Assembly: GCA_013289875.1 (NCBI GenBank)
Contig: JABCZC010000021.1
Location: forward strand, 1-64,000
DNA from: Acidobacteriota bacterium
Lineage (GTDB): Bacteria > Acidobacteriota > Terriglobia > Terriglobales > Acidobacteriaceae
Direction of reading: 5' to 3'
Length of the DNA: 64,000 nucleotides
Shown here: positions 1 through 9,846 of the stretch, piece by piece
How the letters are laid out: each line of letters opens with the position of its first letter
How positions within the stretch are numbered: position 1 is the stretch's first letter
Program-made: the position numbers and the translations under genes
The notes under the pieces: model-generated
Databases searched by the model: none
Told to the model about the DNA's origin: nothing
What the model saw: the letters and a program-made list of their open reading frames with translations, nothing else

Positions 1-43
1 GCCGCTTGCTCTGTACTCTTCGTTTTGCTGAAAATCGGCCCAT

Positions 44-463
44 TCACCGTCCGGTACGGCCACGAAATACGTACCCGTCCGCCGCGATATAGCCGGGTCC
101 GGTACCCATGAGAACCGCTGCCAGAGCAAAACAGGCGAGGGGGAACTCGTAGCCTCCTTGACCGATAAGTCCATGATGGAGATGGACCTTGATGATGGCC
201 ACAGCCATATCGATGGCAATTCCCAGGGCGGCCAGATGAACAAGCAGGCCGAGGATAAGGAACGCACCTCCGAAAAGCTCAGTGAAAGCTGCCACGTAGC
301 CGAGCCAATAGGGAAGCCCGAGGTGCGCGACATTCTGCGTGAACTGGTACAGTGCGCCGCGTGGAAAGATCTTCTGCGAGCCGTGTACCACCATGATTGC
401 GCCCAGCACCAGGCGCGCAACCAATGCGGCTAATGGCCTGATCCGTTCAAACGAACTGAACAT
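44..463 (-). CDS. DoxX family membrane protein
   Basis: Small integral membrane protein of about 139 residues with four hydrophobic segments and the DoxX-type opening (LVLGAIMVVHGSQKIF) followed by an FTELFGG segment. Family members are quinone-linked or stress-related membrane proteins whose exact roles vary, so no substrate is assigned. A GTG start lies 24 bases upstream, but the ATG at 463 is preceded by AGGGAGA at good spacing and is preferred. It is followed after 26 bases by the stop of the next minus-strand gene's product, so it is the last gene of a minus-strand run (stalk protein, zinc ribbon, hydrolase, DoxX). Confidence 0.85.
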   Translation of the reverse strand: MFSSFERIRPLAALVARLVLGAIMVVHGSQKIFPRGALYQFTQNVAHLGLPYWLGYVAAFTELFGGAFLILGLLVHLAALGIAIDMAVAIIKVHLHHGLIGQGGYEFPLACFALAAVLMGTGPGYIAADGYVFRGRTGR

Positions 464-489
464 TCCGATTCTCCCTTGCAGATTCACTG

Positions 490-1323
490 CTACGGCAATA
501 CTTCGTCAAAGAAACGTCGCAGTGTTGGCTCGTAGCCGCCTTGCCTCAATTCAAAATACTCTTTCGGAAAGGCCGCCAGTTGATAAAGCTCTTCGGTTCT
601 CGATTTTGTGCCGCTTCGGTCGAGGAAAAGCTTGGGCACGGCAATATTTTTCAGCGTCTCAGCTGGATCGAAGCGCTCCGTGATCAGCCACCCAGGAAGT
701 ATCCGGGATCGGGCATCGGAGCCGATGACCTGCTGCGCCGGCTCGCCTGGCCCGTCGAGAATCACGCCGGCCGGAGTGCGCCTCGCCGCCAGCTCCGCCG
801 CCAGGCTCGCGCCTACTCCAGCTCCATAGACCACGATAGACTTTGCCTCGAAATGCCGGGTGTCCGCGAGGTATGTCCAGGCGGCTTCGGTATCCTCGGT
901 CATGCGCCTTTCGCGCGGAGTGGGCCCGGCGCTGCGACCGAAGCCACGGTAGTCAAAGGCAAAGAGGTTGATGCCGAGCGAATGCAGCGTGGCAAGGTCG
1001 TCGACACAATCGGACAATGATCCCGTGCCGCCGTGCAGGTAGAGCAGCACGCTCTTGCTCCAGCGCGCGTCGGTCTCTGCCGGAATCCACCAGCCGTCGA
1101 GTTGCGCCGAGCCGGTCTCGGTGTAGTCGAAGCGGACGTCGCCGAACTTCAGTCCCAGCGAGGCAGGTATTGCTGTGATGGTTCTGGCTGGATGCAGCAC
1201 CAATTGCCACTGGCCCTGGTAGAAGAGCAGACAGAGCGTAGCGTAGGCGCAGAGGGCCGCGACGGCGAGCGTGATCAGGAGCGCCCAGGCAAGCCAGCGT
1301 CCGCCGATGACGGGGGGAGGCAT
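490..1323 (-). CDS. Alpha/beta-hydrolase-fold protein, membrane anchored, catalytic residues missing
   Basis: An N-terminal hydrophobic anchor (WALLITLAVAALCAYATLCLL) is followed by an alpha/beta hydrolase core of the serine-aminopeptidase-like type: oxyanion strand YLHGGTG, then DYRGFGRS. The nucleophile elbow that is normally GxSxG reads GAGVGAS, with glycine in place of serine. The segment that normally carries the catalytic histidine (GGH) reads GGYE. The fold is clear but a classical Ser-His-Asp triad is not, so this is probably a non-catalytic homologue. The start is uncertain: an in-frame TTG at 1416 would add 31 basic residues and overlap the upstream gene. The ATG at 1323 has no strong ribosome binding site. 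Confidence 0.75.
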   Translation of the reverse strand: MPPPVIGGRWLAWALLITLAVAALCAYATLCLLFYQGQWQLVLHPARTITAIPASLGLKFGDVRFDYTETGSAQLDGWWIPAETDARWSKSVLLYLHGGTGSLSDCVDDLATLHSLGINLFAFDYRGFGRSAGPTPRERRMTEDTEAAWTYLADTRHFEAKSIVVYGAGVGASLAAELAARRTPAGVILDGPGEPAQQVIGSDARSRILPGWLITERFDPAETLKNIAVPKLFLDRSGTKSRTEELYQLAAFPKEYFELRQGGYEPTLRRFFDEVLP

Positions 1324-1384
1324 CTTGTGCAGGGCGTGAGGAGCCGATCGTGACAGTTTGCCGGTGGGTTTCGGCTGGTGCTTT

Positions 1385-1552
1385 TTAGCCAAAGGCGAGC
1401 TCGTCGGCAGATTCAAGCGGTGTTCCGCAGATGCGGCAGATGACCGCCGAGCAGTCTCCGCAGACCAGGGGGTCGTCGACTACCCGGGCGCAGGTGGGGC
1501 ACCATAGGCTTGCATCGGCAGGCTTCGCTGGTGGTGGAGTTTCGTTGGGCAT
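1385..1552 (-). CDS. Small zinc-ribbon protein
   Basis: About 55 residues from the ATG at 1552. It has paired cysteine knuckles (WCPTC, VCGDC, ICRIC), which is a double zinc-ribbon-like arrangement. No enzymatic domain is present. An in-frame GTG at 1633 would add 27 residues and overlap the stop of the upstream gene by about ten bases. The added residues look like non-conserved sequence, so the shorter form is preferred with modest confidence. It lies between a secreted stalk-domain protein and the degenerate hydrolase. Function is unknown; zinc binding is inferred from the cysteines only. Confidence 0.6.
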   Translation of the reverse strand: MPNETPPPAKPADASLWCPTCARVVDDPLVCGDCSAVICRICGTPLESADELAFG

Positions 1553-1623
1553 CACTGTGAAAAGCGTAACAGGGAACGGGGCGGCGGCGAAGGGATGGAG
1601 CCCAGGGTAGCGGTCAGCGGAAT

Positions 1624-2322
1624 CTAATGACACGACCCCGCATCCTGAAATCTGCCCGACGCAGCCATCGAAGCCAGGGCGCGGCCGCAGGCCAGAATCT
1701 TCTGGTCAAGAGGATCGTTCTGGAGCGCATCTGGAGCAATGTAGTTCATGTTTTTCCGCGCACTGAGCATTTTGTCACTCAAGCTCTGCATGTTGTTGAA
1801 CTCGTTGTACAGCAATTGAAAGCCTTGCCGATCGTCATCGGTTGACACCGCAGCCGATGCCAGGCTGATGCTTGTCGCAGCCGGGCCGCTATAACGATTG
1901 ATCCAGGTATCTCCGGGTGGAAATCCATATTGGACGGCGCTCTCCAGCGCACTACGCCATTCCCTGATCTCAGCCATTGCCTCGATACCGGCGTTCAGGA
2001 AACCTCGCGAGAATCCGGCAGAAGGTGGTGGTGGTGACGCAGCCTGTCTTGAGGGTGGAACCGTCATGCGTGCGCCGCGGCCGGGGGTTGGCAGCGTGAG
2101 CAGGATTTGATTCCCGTTAAAGCTGACAGACCCGTTCGTGATGCGCGCCAATGATTCGACATCTACGTAGGACCGGCCGCTTACCTGAATGACAGGAGCC
2201 TCTCCAGAATGCCCGTTCACAGTGAGTGTCGCGCTTTGCTGCGTGTTCTGCGACTGAGCCGGCGCCGGCACTGTGAGAACCGCACCGAACATCAAAATTG
2301 CAACGAATGACCTGACTCGCAT
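1624..2322 (-). CDS. Secreted protein with a stalk-like (copper amine oxidase N-terminal type) domain
   Basis: 232 residues. A clear Sec signal peptide (FVAILMFGAVLTVPAPAQS) is followed at about residues 33-85 by a beta-rich segment with the pattern VNG...VIQVSGRSYVDVESLARITNGSVSFNGNQ. This resembles the stalk domain named after the N-terminus of copper amine oxidases. The rest is alpha-helical with no recognised catalytic motif (WRSALESAVQYGFPPGD, LYNEFNNMQSLSDKML). It is probably exported and structural or ligand-binding. The ATG at 2322 gives the intact signal peptide. It is the first gene of the minus-strand run. Confidence 0.65.
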   Translation of the reverse strand: MRVRSFVAILMFGAVLTVPAPAQSQNTQQSATLTVNGHSGEAPVIQVSGRSYVDVESLARITNGSVSFNGNQILLTLPTPGRGARMTVPPSRQAASPPPPSAGFSRGFLNAGIEAMAEIREWRSALESAVQYGFPPGDTWINRYSGPAATSISLASAAVSTDDDRQGFQLLYNEFNNMQSLSDKMLSARKNMNYIAPDALQNDPLDQKILACGRALASMAASGRFQDAGSCH

Positions 2323-2521
2323 AAGCCCGCTCCCGAGAGGTATTTCCAGTTTCGCTATGGGAACCGAGACAGAATGGATGAGATAAGTGCCTGGTTACCA
2401 TCGGCACGACAGAGTCTATACCACATCCCTACCGAAGAGTTTCGGCGATTTTTTCGCACGAAGACCGCGAATCAGGGAAATTGTCAAAGGCTTACCGATT
2501 CAAACTGAGCGATTACCAGGG

Positions 2522-2833
2522 CTAATCCAGCTTCACAAGCACGTCGTCGCCCTCGATCCTGTGCTCGTAGATTGGAACTCTGGCCCGCGGCTCGTGTTCT
2601 GCAACGCCCGTCTTCAGATCGAAGGCCCACGCATGCCACGGGCAGACGATCTTGCCGTTTTCGATGATGCCTTCGCCGAGCGGGCCGCCGTTGTGCGGGC
2701 AGAGGTTGTTCATCACGGTGACCTCGCCATTCAGACGAGCAATGCAGAGCTGATATTCGCCGCATTCGACTTCGCGCGCCTCGCCCTCGGTGGGCAGCTC
2801 AGCCTTGCTCAGGATGCGCACAAATTCGGGCAT
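2522..2833 (-). CDS. Rieske [2Fe-2S] ferredoxin, NirD/assimilatory type
   Basis: 103 residues with the two Rieske cluster boxes, CPHNGGP (Cys-x-His) and CPWHAW (Cys-x-x-His), spaced as in small soluble Rieske ferredoxins. There is no transmembrane helix, so it should be a cytoplasmic electron carrier. Such proteins serve as subunits or electron donors for oxygenases and nitrite reductases, and no partner enzyme is in the window. The ATG at 2833 is preceded by AAGGGGAT. It lies 23 bases downstream of tpiA on the same strand, so it is probably the last gene of the glycolytic transcript. Confidence 0.88.
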   Translation of the reverse strand: MPEFVRILSKAELPTEGEAREVECGEYQLCIARLNGEVTVMNNLCPHNGGPLGEGIIENGKIVCPWHAWAFDLKTGVAEHEPRARVPIYEHRIEGDDVLVKLD

Positions 2834-2856
2834 CGCAAATCCCCTTCGTTCGGCGG

Positions 2857-3609
2857 CTAGTAGTCCACAATCTTCGAAAACGACAGCGGGTCGAGGCTCG
2901 CCCCGCCCACCAGCGCGCCGTCAATCTCCGGCTGATTGGCCAATGCCGATGCGTTGTCCGGCTTGACGCTGCCGCCGTAGAGGATGCGGATGGCATCTGC
3001 TGCCTTGCGCCCCAACAAGCGCGCCACCTGGCTGCGGATATGGAAGTGAGCCAGGCCGGCCATCTCTGGCGTTGCCGTGCGGCCGGTGCCGATCGCCCAT
3101 ACCGGCTCGTAAGCCATCACGAAGCTCTCGGCGCTCTCCGGAACCACGCCCTTGAGCGCGATCTGGCATTGGCGCAGAAGGACCTCTTCGGTCTTGCCAG
3201 CTTCCCGCTCGTCAAGGGTTTCGCCGATGCAGATAATCGGCGTCAGATTGTTCTTCACCGCCGAGAGAATCTTCTGGTTAACCATCTCATCGGTCTCGCT
3301 GAAGTACTGGCGCCGCTCCGAGTGGCCGATGATGACGTGCGTCGCGCCAACGGCCTTCAACATCAGCGGAGACGTCTCGCCGGTATAGGCGCCTTCCTCG
3401 GCCCAATGCATGTTCTGGCCACCGACGGCGATGCCGGAATCCTTGACCGCCGCTACCACAGCTGCGAGCGAGATGGCGGAAGGGCAGAGCACGATCTCGG
3501 CGCGCGTCTGCTCGGCTACCAGGGGCAGAAACTTCTTGACGAACTCCTCTGCCTGCGCGGGAGTCTTGTACATCTTCCAGTTTGCTGCGATGAGTGGCTT
3601 GCGTGACAT
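2857..3609 (-). CDS. tpiA: Triosephosphate isomerase
   Basis: 250 residues, the normal length for TIM. It interconverts dihydroxyacetone phosphate and glyceraldehyde 3-phosphate in the cytoplasm. Diagnostic motifs are complete: the AANWKM lysine near the N-terminus, the GHSERR histidine, YEPVWAIGTG with the catalytic glutamate and loop 6, and the phosphate-binding YGGSVKPDN. It is placed downstream of pgk on the minus strand, with AAGGACG upstream of the ATG. It belongs to the gapA-pgk-tpiA cluster of lower glycolysis. Confidence 0.98.
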   Translation of the reverse strand: MSRKPLIAANWKMYKTPAQAEEFVKKFLPLVAEQTRAEIVLCPSAISLAAVVAAVKDSGIAVGGQNMHWAEEGAYTGETSPLMLKAVGATHVIIGHSERRQYFSETDEMVNQKILSAVKNNLTPIICIGETLDEREAGKTEEVLLRQCQIALKGVVPESAESFVMAYEPVWAIGTGRTATPEMAGLAHFHIRSQVARLLGRKAADAIRILYGGSVKPDNASALANQPEIDGALVGGASLDPLSFSKIVDY

Positions 3610-3669
3610 TCAGGCGTCCTTTGAATTCTCGACTATGTTGAGGATGCTTTAGCTCTACGAAGATCGATT

Positions 3670-4884
3670 CTACTTATCCGTCAGCGCCTCAACTCCCGGC
3701 AGCTTCTTGCCCTCAAGAAACTCCAGGCTCGCACCGCCGCCGGTCGAAATGTGTGTGATCTTCTCCGCCACTCCAGCCTTCTTTACGGCTGAAACCGAAT
3801 CGCCGCCGCCGACAATGGAAACAGCATCCTGATTCGCGGCGACGGCCTTGGCGATTTTGTTTGTGCCCACGGCAAAGGCCGGCATCTCGAAGACGCCCAT
3901 CGGCCCGTTCCACACGATGGTCGAGGCATCTGCGATCTCTTTCGAGAACAGCTCGACCGTCTTCGGTCCAATATCGAGCGCCATCCACTCAGCGGGGAAT
4001 GGCCCGTCACCCGAGAATATCTGCGTTTTTGCGTCCGCGGCGAACTTGTCGGCGAGCACGTGATCGATGGGCAACAGGAAGCGCACACCTTTTGCTTCAG
4101 CCTTGGCCAGGGCGTGTTTCGCGACGTCGATCTTGTCGGCTTCGAGCAGTGACTTGCCTGTGTCCTGCCCCTTCGCTTTGAGAAATGTGTAGGCCATGCC
4201 ACCGCCGATGAGCAGCGCATCCACTTTTGAGAGCAGGTGATCGATGACCTCTATTTTGTCCGATACTTTTGCGCCGCCAAGAATGGCCACGAAAGGCTTG
4301 GCCGGCTCCTCGAGAGCCTTCCCAAGGTACTTCAGTTCTTTCTCCATCAGTAGGCCGGCGACCGACTTTTTTACAAAATGCGTGATGCCCTCGGTGGACG
4401 CGTGCGCTCGATGCGCGCTGCCGAAGGCGTCGTTGACGTAGATCTCGCACAGTGAGGCAAGCTGGGCTGCGAAGATCGGATCGTTGGCCTCCTCGCCCGC
4501 ATGAAAGCGCAGATTCTCAAGCAGCAGCACCTGGCCCGATTCGAGCTGGCGGGAAAGCTCGGTCGCCAGCTCGCCGACGCTATTGGGCGAAAACGCGACG
4601 TTCACCTGCTCGCCCAGATGGTGGTCAAGCAGCATCCGCAGCCTGTCGACCAGGGGGCGCATGCTGTATTTCGGACTCGGTTTGCCCTTGGGCCGTCCCA
4701 GATGCGATGCCAGGATCAGCTTGGCCTTATGGCGCAGCGCATACTCCAGTGTGGGCAGCGTTTCGCGGATGCGCGTGTCATCCATTATCTCGGATCCGTC
4801 ATCGCTCAGCGGAACGTTGAAATCCACACGCATGAAGACGTGCTTATGCGCAAGGTCGAGATCGCGAATCGATAATTTGGTCAT
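3670..4884 (-). CDS. pgk: Phosphoglycerate kinase
   Basis: 404 residues, full length for bacterial PGK. It transfers the acyl phosphate of 1,3-bisphosphoglycerate to ADP. It shows the N-domain substrate motifs RVDFNVPL and SHLGRPKG, and the C-domain nucleotide motifs [20 protein letters not shown] and GGGDS. The order gapA, ridA-like, pgk, tpiA on one strand with short gaps suggests co-transcription. Nothing looks truncated. Confidence 0.98.
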   Translation of the reverse strand: MTKLSIRDLDLAHKHVFMRVDFNVPLSDDGSEIMDDTRIRETLPTLEYALRHKAKLILASHLGRPKGKPSPKYSMRPLVDRLRMLLDHHLGEQVNVAFSPNSVGELATELSRQLESGQVLLLENLRFHAGEEANDPIFAAQLASLCEIYVNDAFGSAHRAHASTEGITHFVKKSVAGLLMEKELKYLGKALEEPAKPFVAILGGAKVSDKIEVIDHLLSKVDALLIGGGMAYTFLKAKGQDTGKSLLEADKIDVAKHALAKAEAKGVRFLLPIDHVLADKFAADAKTQIFSGDGPFPAEWMALDIGPKTVELFSKEIADASTIVWNGPMGVFEMPAFAVGTNKIAKAVAANQDAVSIVGGGDSVSAVKKAGVAEKITHISTGGGASLEFLEGKKLPGVEALTDK

Positions 4885-4928
4885 GATTTTTCCGTTATCT
4901 TTCCTGCTGCTTACTTCTGGTCACTCTG

Positions 4929-5306
4929 CTACTTCAGGTCACCGATGACTGCGTCGGCCTCGATTTCCACGCGCCATGCCGCATTGAGTAACTTGGCGAC
5001 GACGACCATGGTTGCCGCAGGCCGGATTGCGCTAAAGATTTCGCCATGCGCCCGGCCGACCGCTTCCCAATCTTCCTCATGGGTCAGGTACATGCGTGTC
5101 CGCACCACATCTTCCATCCGGGCTCCGGCCTGTTCGAGCGCAGTGCGGATGATTTCCAGTGTATGCCGGGTTTGCGTTGCTGCATCGGCTTCATCGGCGC
5201 CAACGGGGCCAGTGCCGGAGACATGGACGGCGTTGCCTACACGCACCGCGCGTGAAAAGCCGATGATGGGCTCGAAGGGCGACGATCCAGAGATATTTTG
5301 ACGCAT
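4929..5306 (-). CDS. RidA/YjgF-family protein lacking the usual catalytic arginine
   Basis: About 125 residues from the ATG at 5306, the usual family length. An upstream in-frame ATG at 5378 would add 24 non-conserved residues. The chorismate-mutase-like trimer fold is recognisable (VHVSGTGPVGAD, TRMYLTHEEDWEAVGRAHGEIF, WRVEIEADAVIG). Archetypal RidA deaminates reactive enamines and imines using an arginine in a P-A-R motif. Here the equivalent stretch is RPAATMVVV, so the arginine is absent and imine deaminase activity is not assured. It sits between gapA and pgk, so it is expressed with glycolysis if the cluster is an operon. Confidence 0.85.
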   Translation of the reverse strand: MRQNISGSSPFEPIIGFSRAVRVGNAVHVSGTGPVGADEADAATQTRHTLEIIRTALEQAGARMEDVVRTRMYLTHEEDWEAVGRAHGEIFSAIRPAATMVVVAKLLNAAWRVEIEADAVIGDLK

Positions 5307-5410
5307 TGCCGGGGGAAATGCTCCGCGTGTTTCTTGAGGCGAATTCAGGATACAGGTGCGCGGATTCGGTTGTTCCATGCGCGAACCGAATCCGCGTTAA
5401 ATCGTAACTC

Positions 5411-6451
<1,041 letters not shown>

Positions 6452-6510
6452 TCAGTGGAGTCTCGCTGATTTGGGGGACCAGCCGCGAGCGGGCAAAGGC
6501 CACAAACCCC

Positions 6511-6538
6511 CATTTAGCGATGCTAGCACTGTAGTCAA
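6511..6538 (-). promoter_or_regulatory. gapA: Candidate sigma-70-type promoter for gapA
   Basis: On the minus strand a TTGACT hexamer (6538-6533) is followed after 16 bases by TAAATG (6516-6511), about 100 bases ahead of the gapA ATG. The -35 match is good and the -10 match is weak. The surrounding stretch from 6540 to 6590 is unusually AT-rich for this genome. Inferred from sequence only. Confidence 0.35.
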
Positions 6539-6677
6539 TACCACGGCATAAGATTTTTCTATAGACAGATTTTAAATTTTTTCGGCAGTCTGCAAACTGC
6601 GGTTCACAGTATTCAGAGTGGTTCGGAATCGGTCCTGCACATTGCGGCGTGTCGATGTCTGTGTTACATCCTGAGTT

Positions 6678-7505
6678 ATGCGCGAATGGATGCGCGAAAA
6701 AATGAGACGACGTCCCAAGCGTGGACCGAACGATTCGGAATCCACAGGAAAGATTGGCCAGGAAATACCTGCGAATCAGCCGGCTCCTCTGCGCCCTTCT
6801 TACGGAGCTGCACCCGCCGAAGAACCTTCATCGCCGGCGGACAGCACAACCATGGAGCCACCATTCGTAACAGCTCCGACCTTAGAAGCACCACAACTCT
6901 CCCCCGAGATCACTGCTGCTGTGGGCGTTCCGGAAGAGCCGGGCAAGCTGGAAGTAGAAACCCAACCGGAACTGCAATCGACTCCGCCGCCGGAACCGCA
7001 AGCCGCTGGTCAGCCTCATGGGCCAAAGGGCTTTGTGGTGCTCACCATCGGCCTGCCCGGATCGGGCAAGACCACGTGGTTCAAGCGCCGCGGGGTAACG
7101 CCGCTGTCTTCGGATATGCTGCGCAACATACTGTTCGACGACATCACCGAGCAGCGCTACCAGGGACTTGTTTTTTCCACCCTGCGCTCGCTGCTGCGCG
7201 CGCGGTTGATCGCCAAGATGCCATGGAACTACGTGGACGCAACCAACCTCTCACCCCACGAACGGCGCCAGTGGATCAAGATGGCGAAGAGTTTCGGCTA
7301 CGATGTGCAGGCCGTCTTCTTCGACGTTCCGCTGGAAATCTGCCTGGAGCGCAACCGCCGTCGTGAACGAACCGTGAACGATGAGGTCATGCACAAGATG
7401 GCCGAACGGCTTCGTCCGCCGAACTTCAAGGAAGGCTTCTCGAAGATCACTGTCGTGCGCGTCAAGAGTCCCGGCGCTCCCGACGCGCCTGCCGAGGGCG
7501 AATAA
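6678..7505 (+). CDS. P-loop kinase/ATPase, polynucleotide-kinase-like, with long disordered N-terminus
   Basis: 275 residues. The first 115 or so are low-complexity, rich in Pro, Glu and Ala after a very basic start, and probably disordered. A compact AAA/zeta-like kinase domain follows: Walker A GLPGSGKTTWFKRRG, then a DM-containing strand (PLSSDMLRNILFDD), YVDATNLSPHERR, and a lid arginine cluster LERNRRRERTV. This pattern matches the T4 polynucleotide-kinase-like P-loop family, which phosphorylates nucleic acids or small substrates. The true substrate cannot be read. It lies 61 bases upstream of the osmoprotectant importer on the same strand. Confidence 0.75.
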   Translation: MREWMREKMRRRPKRGPNDSESTGKIGQEIPANQPAPLRPSYGAAPAEEPSSPADSTTMEPPFVTAPTLEAPQLSPEITAAVGVPEEPGKLEVETQPELQSTPPPEPQAAGQPHGPKGFVVLTIGLPGSGKTTWFKRRGVTPLSSDMLRNILFDDITEQRYQGLVFSTLRSLLRARLIAKMPWNYVDATNLSPHERRQWIKMAKSFGYDVQAVFFDVPLEICLERNRRRERTVNDEVMHKMAERLRPPNFKEGFSKITVVRVKSPGAPDAPAEGE

Positions 7506-7566
7506 CGTTCCTGCAACAGTAACAGATGGCCGGGCGAGCGTGCCCGGCTTTCTTCTTTGCCCACAG

Positions 7567-8331
7567 ATGCCGCCAGCCATTGAATTCCGCGATGTGAGCT
7601 TCACGACCCCGCAAGGCCGGGCTCTGCTCGATCGCATCTCGTTTGCCGTCGAGGAGGGAACCTCGATCGCGCTCCTGGGTCGCAGCGGATCGGGTAAGAC
7701 CACGCTGCTGCGAACGGTAAACCGCATGGTCGAGCCAACCAGCGGAGATGTCCTGGTCAACGGCAGGAGCGTGCGCGACCTCGATCTGATCGAGCTGCGG
7801 CGCGGTATCGGCTACGTCATTCAGGAGACCGGTCTTTTTCCTCACCTCACCGTCGAGCGCAACGCGGCAATGGTGCCGGAAATTTCCGGCAAGCCGCGCC
7901 ACGCCAGCCGCAAGCATGGGCATGAACTTCTATCCGCCGTCGGCCTTGACCCCGCGACCTTCGCCAAACGCTACCCTCATCAGCTCTCGGGAGGGCAGCG
8001 CCAGCGCGTTGGCCTGGCCCGCGCTCTCGCCGCGCAGCCGCCGATTCTTCTGATGGACGAGCCCTTCGGCGCGCTCGATCCGTTGACCCGCGCCGAAATG
8101 CAGGATATGCTGCGCGCTCTGCTGAAGCGCCTCGAGAAGACAGTTTTGCTCGTGACGCACGACCTCGATGAGGCGCTCTATCTCTCCGTGCGCATCGTGC
8201 TGCTTGACCAGGGTCATGTGATCGCAAACGTTGCCGCCAGTGAATTTCTCACATCGACGCAGCCTGAGGTTGAGGAATACGTACGCGCCTGCCGCCGCGG
8301 CGAGATGGCGCACGAGGGAGATGTGCCGTGA
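7567..8331 (+). CDS. Osmoprotectant (quaternary amine) ABC transporter ATP-binding protein, OpuCA-like
   Basis: 254 residues from the ATG at 7567. The longer open frame upstream overlaps the previous gene and is not conserved. Walker A GRSGSGKTTLL, Q-loop YVIQETGLFPHLTV, signature LSGGQRQRVGLARAL, Walker B ILLMDEPFGALDP and the H-loop VTHD are intact. The ETGLFPHLTV Q-loop and following segment are typical of the glycine betaine/proline ATPases. Its stop overlaps the GTG start of the permease by 4 bases, so the subunits are translationally coupled. No C-terminal CBS domains are present, unlike longer OpuCA proteins. Confidence 0.9.
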   Translation: MPPAIEFRDVSFTTPQGRALLDRISFAVEEGTSIALLGRSGSGKTTLLRTVNRMVEPTSGDVLVNGRSVRDLDLIELRRGIGYVIQETGLFPHLTVERNAAMVPEISGKPRHASRKHGHELLSAVGLDPATFAKRYPHQLSGGQRQRVGLARALAAQPPILLMDEPFGALDPLTRAEMQDMLRALLKRLEKTVLLVTHDLDEALYLSVRIVLLDQGHVIANVAASEFLTSTQPEVEEYVRACRRGEMAHEGDVP

Positions 8332-8963
8332 GCTCGCAGTTCTTGTCTCAGTACGGCGGCCAGATTTTCCAGCTCACACTCGAACATCTGTGGCTCACCG
8401 GCGCTGCCATGCTCTTCGCTACCGCGATCAGCATCCCTCTCGGAGTCTGGCTGACGCGCGCGCCCCGGTTTGCAGAGCCGGTGATCGCCGTCGCCAACAT
8501 TCTCCAGACCATTCCCTCGCTTGCTCTGTTCGGCCTGCTCCTGCCTTTGCCCTGGCTTGGAGAGCGCGCCGCCCGCATCGCCATCGTCGCGCTGACTGCC
8601 TATGCATTGTTGCCCATTCTGCGTAATACCTACGCCGGCATTCGCGGCATCGATCCGTCTGTGATCGAGGTGGCGCACGCGCTGGGCCTCACCGGAACGC
8701 AGCGTCTCTTCAAAGTTGAGCTACCGCTCGCTGCATCATTCATCTTCGCCGGACTCCGCACCGCAACCGTTACCTGCGTGGGCGTCGCCACCATCGCTGC
8801 AGCCGTCGGTGCGGGAGGACTGGGCGAGCTCATCTTTCGCGGCGTTGCGTCGGTGGACAACCGGCTTGTTCTTGCCGGAGCGATTCCCGCTGCGCTGCTA
8901 GCCCTCATCGCCGATGGAGTCCTGGGCATCTTTGAACGCTGGCTGCGGGTAAAGGGCAAATGA
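8328..8963 (+). CDS. Osmoprotectant ABC transporter permease, OpuCB/OpuCD-like
   Basis: 211 residues, GTG start overlapping the ATPase stop. It has five to six hydrophobic segments and the binding-protein-dependent permease EAA loop (EVAHALGLTGTQRLFKVELPLA). The length and the motif IRGIDPSVIEVA fit the OpuC/YehW/OsmW permease family for glycine betaine, choline or related solutes. Only one permease gene is present, so a homodimer is expected. Its stop overlaps the ATG of the binding protein by 4 bases. Confidence 0.92.
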   Translation: MSSQFLSQYGGQIFQLTLEHLWLTGAAMLFATAISIPLGVWLTRAPRFAEPVIAVANILQTIPSLALFGLLLPLPWLGERAARIAIVALTAYALLPILRNTYAGIRGIDPSVIEVAHALGLTGTQRLFKVELPLAASFIFAGLRTATVTCVGVATIAAAVGAGGLGELIFRGVASVDNRLVLAGAIPAALLALIADGVLGIFERWLRVKGK

Positions 8964-9844
8964 TACGGCGGCTAATTGCCACCGTCGCGGTGACATGTTG
9001 TCTCCTCCTCACTTCCTGCGGGCCGCCTCGCCCCGACGAACCGGTCATCGGAACCAAAAACTTCACCGAGCAGGTCGTTCTCGGGGAGCTTCTTGCCCAG
9101 GAGATTGAGGCGAAATCTCATCTCAAGGTCGAGCGGCGCTTTTATCTCGCCGGCAGTTACATTTGCCAGCAGGCGATGGTCTCGGGCCGCATCGACGCTT
9201 ACGTCGAGTACACCGGCACCGCGCTCACCGCCATTCTCAAACAGCCCCTCGATCGGAATCCACAGTCTGTCCTCGACAAGGTACGCCGCCTTTACGCCTC
9301 GCGCTACGGCATCACCGTGGCGGCTCCGCTTGGCTTCGAAAACACGTTCGCCATGATCATTCGCGGAGACGATGCGCGCCGTCTGCATCTTCAAACTCTC
9401 TCTCAGGCCGCGCAGTATACACCTCAGTGGCGTCTCGGGGTCGGATACGAATTCGAGCAGCGCCCCGACGGACTTCCCGGACTGAGCACTACCTATGGCC
9501 TCAAATTCGACGAGCCCCCGCGCAGGATGGACCTGGGCCTGCTGTATCGGGCGATCAGCTCGAATCAGGTGGATATGATTGCGGGAAACTCGACGGACGG
9601 CCCCATCCAGGCGTTTGGCCTCACGGTGCTGGAAGACGACAAGCATTATTTTCCGCCTTATCAGGCCGTGCCGTTGGTGCGCGATGACGCGCTGCGGCGC
9701 TGGCCACAGATGAGGACAGCGCTCGATGCCCTTGCCGGCAGAATCACCGCCGACGATATGCGCGCGATGAACGAGGCTGTCGACGGAGAGCATCATGACC
9801 CGGCCGTGGTCGTGCGAGAATTTCGTCAGAAGAAGGGACTCTAA
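8960..9844 (+). CDS. Osmoprotectant substrate-binding lipoprotein, OpuCC/OsmX-like
   Basis: 294 residues. The N-terminus is a lipoprotein signal with lipobox LLTSC, so the mature protein would be lipid-anchored at the membrane. The opening IGTKNFTEQVVLGELLAQ and the VEYTGTAL segment are characteristic of the QAT-family glycine betaine/choline binding proteins. The ATG overlaps the permease stop by 4 bases, completing an ATPase-permease-binding protein importer. Ligand specificity is inferred from family only. Confidence 0.92.
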   Translation: MIRRLIATVAVTCCLLLTSCGPPRPDEPVIGTKNFTEQVVLGELLAQEIEAKSHLKVERRFYLAGSYICQQAMVSGRIDAYVEYTGTALTAILKQPLDRNPQSVLDKVRRLYASRYGITVAAPLGFENTFAMIIRGDDARRLHLQTLSQAAQYTPQWRLGVGYEFEQRPDGLPGLSTTYGLKFDEPPRRMDLGLLYRAISSNQVDMIAGNSTDGPIQAFGLTVLEDDKHYFPPYQAVPLVRDDALRRWPQMRTALDALAGRITADDMRAMNEAVDGEHHDPAVVVREFRQKKGL

Positions 9845-9846
9845 CC

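Noticed and set aside
7381-7566. 62-codon upstream extension of the OpuCA-like ATPase
   Set aside because: It overlaps the end of the P-loop kinase gene in another frame and contains no family sequence; the ATPase begins with PPAIEFRDVSF after the ATG at 7567.
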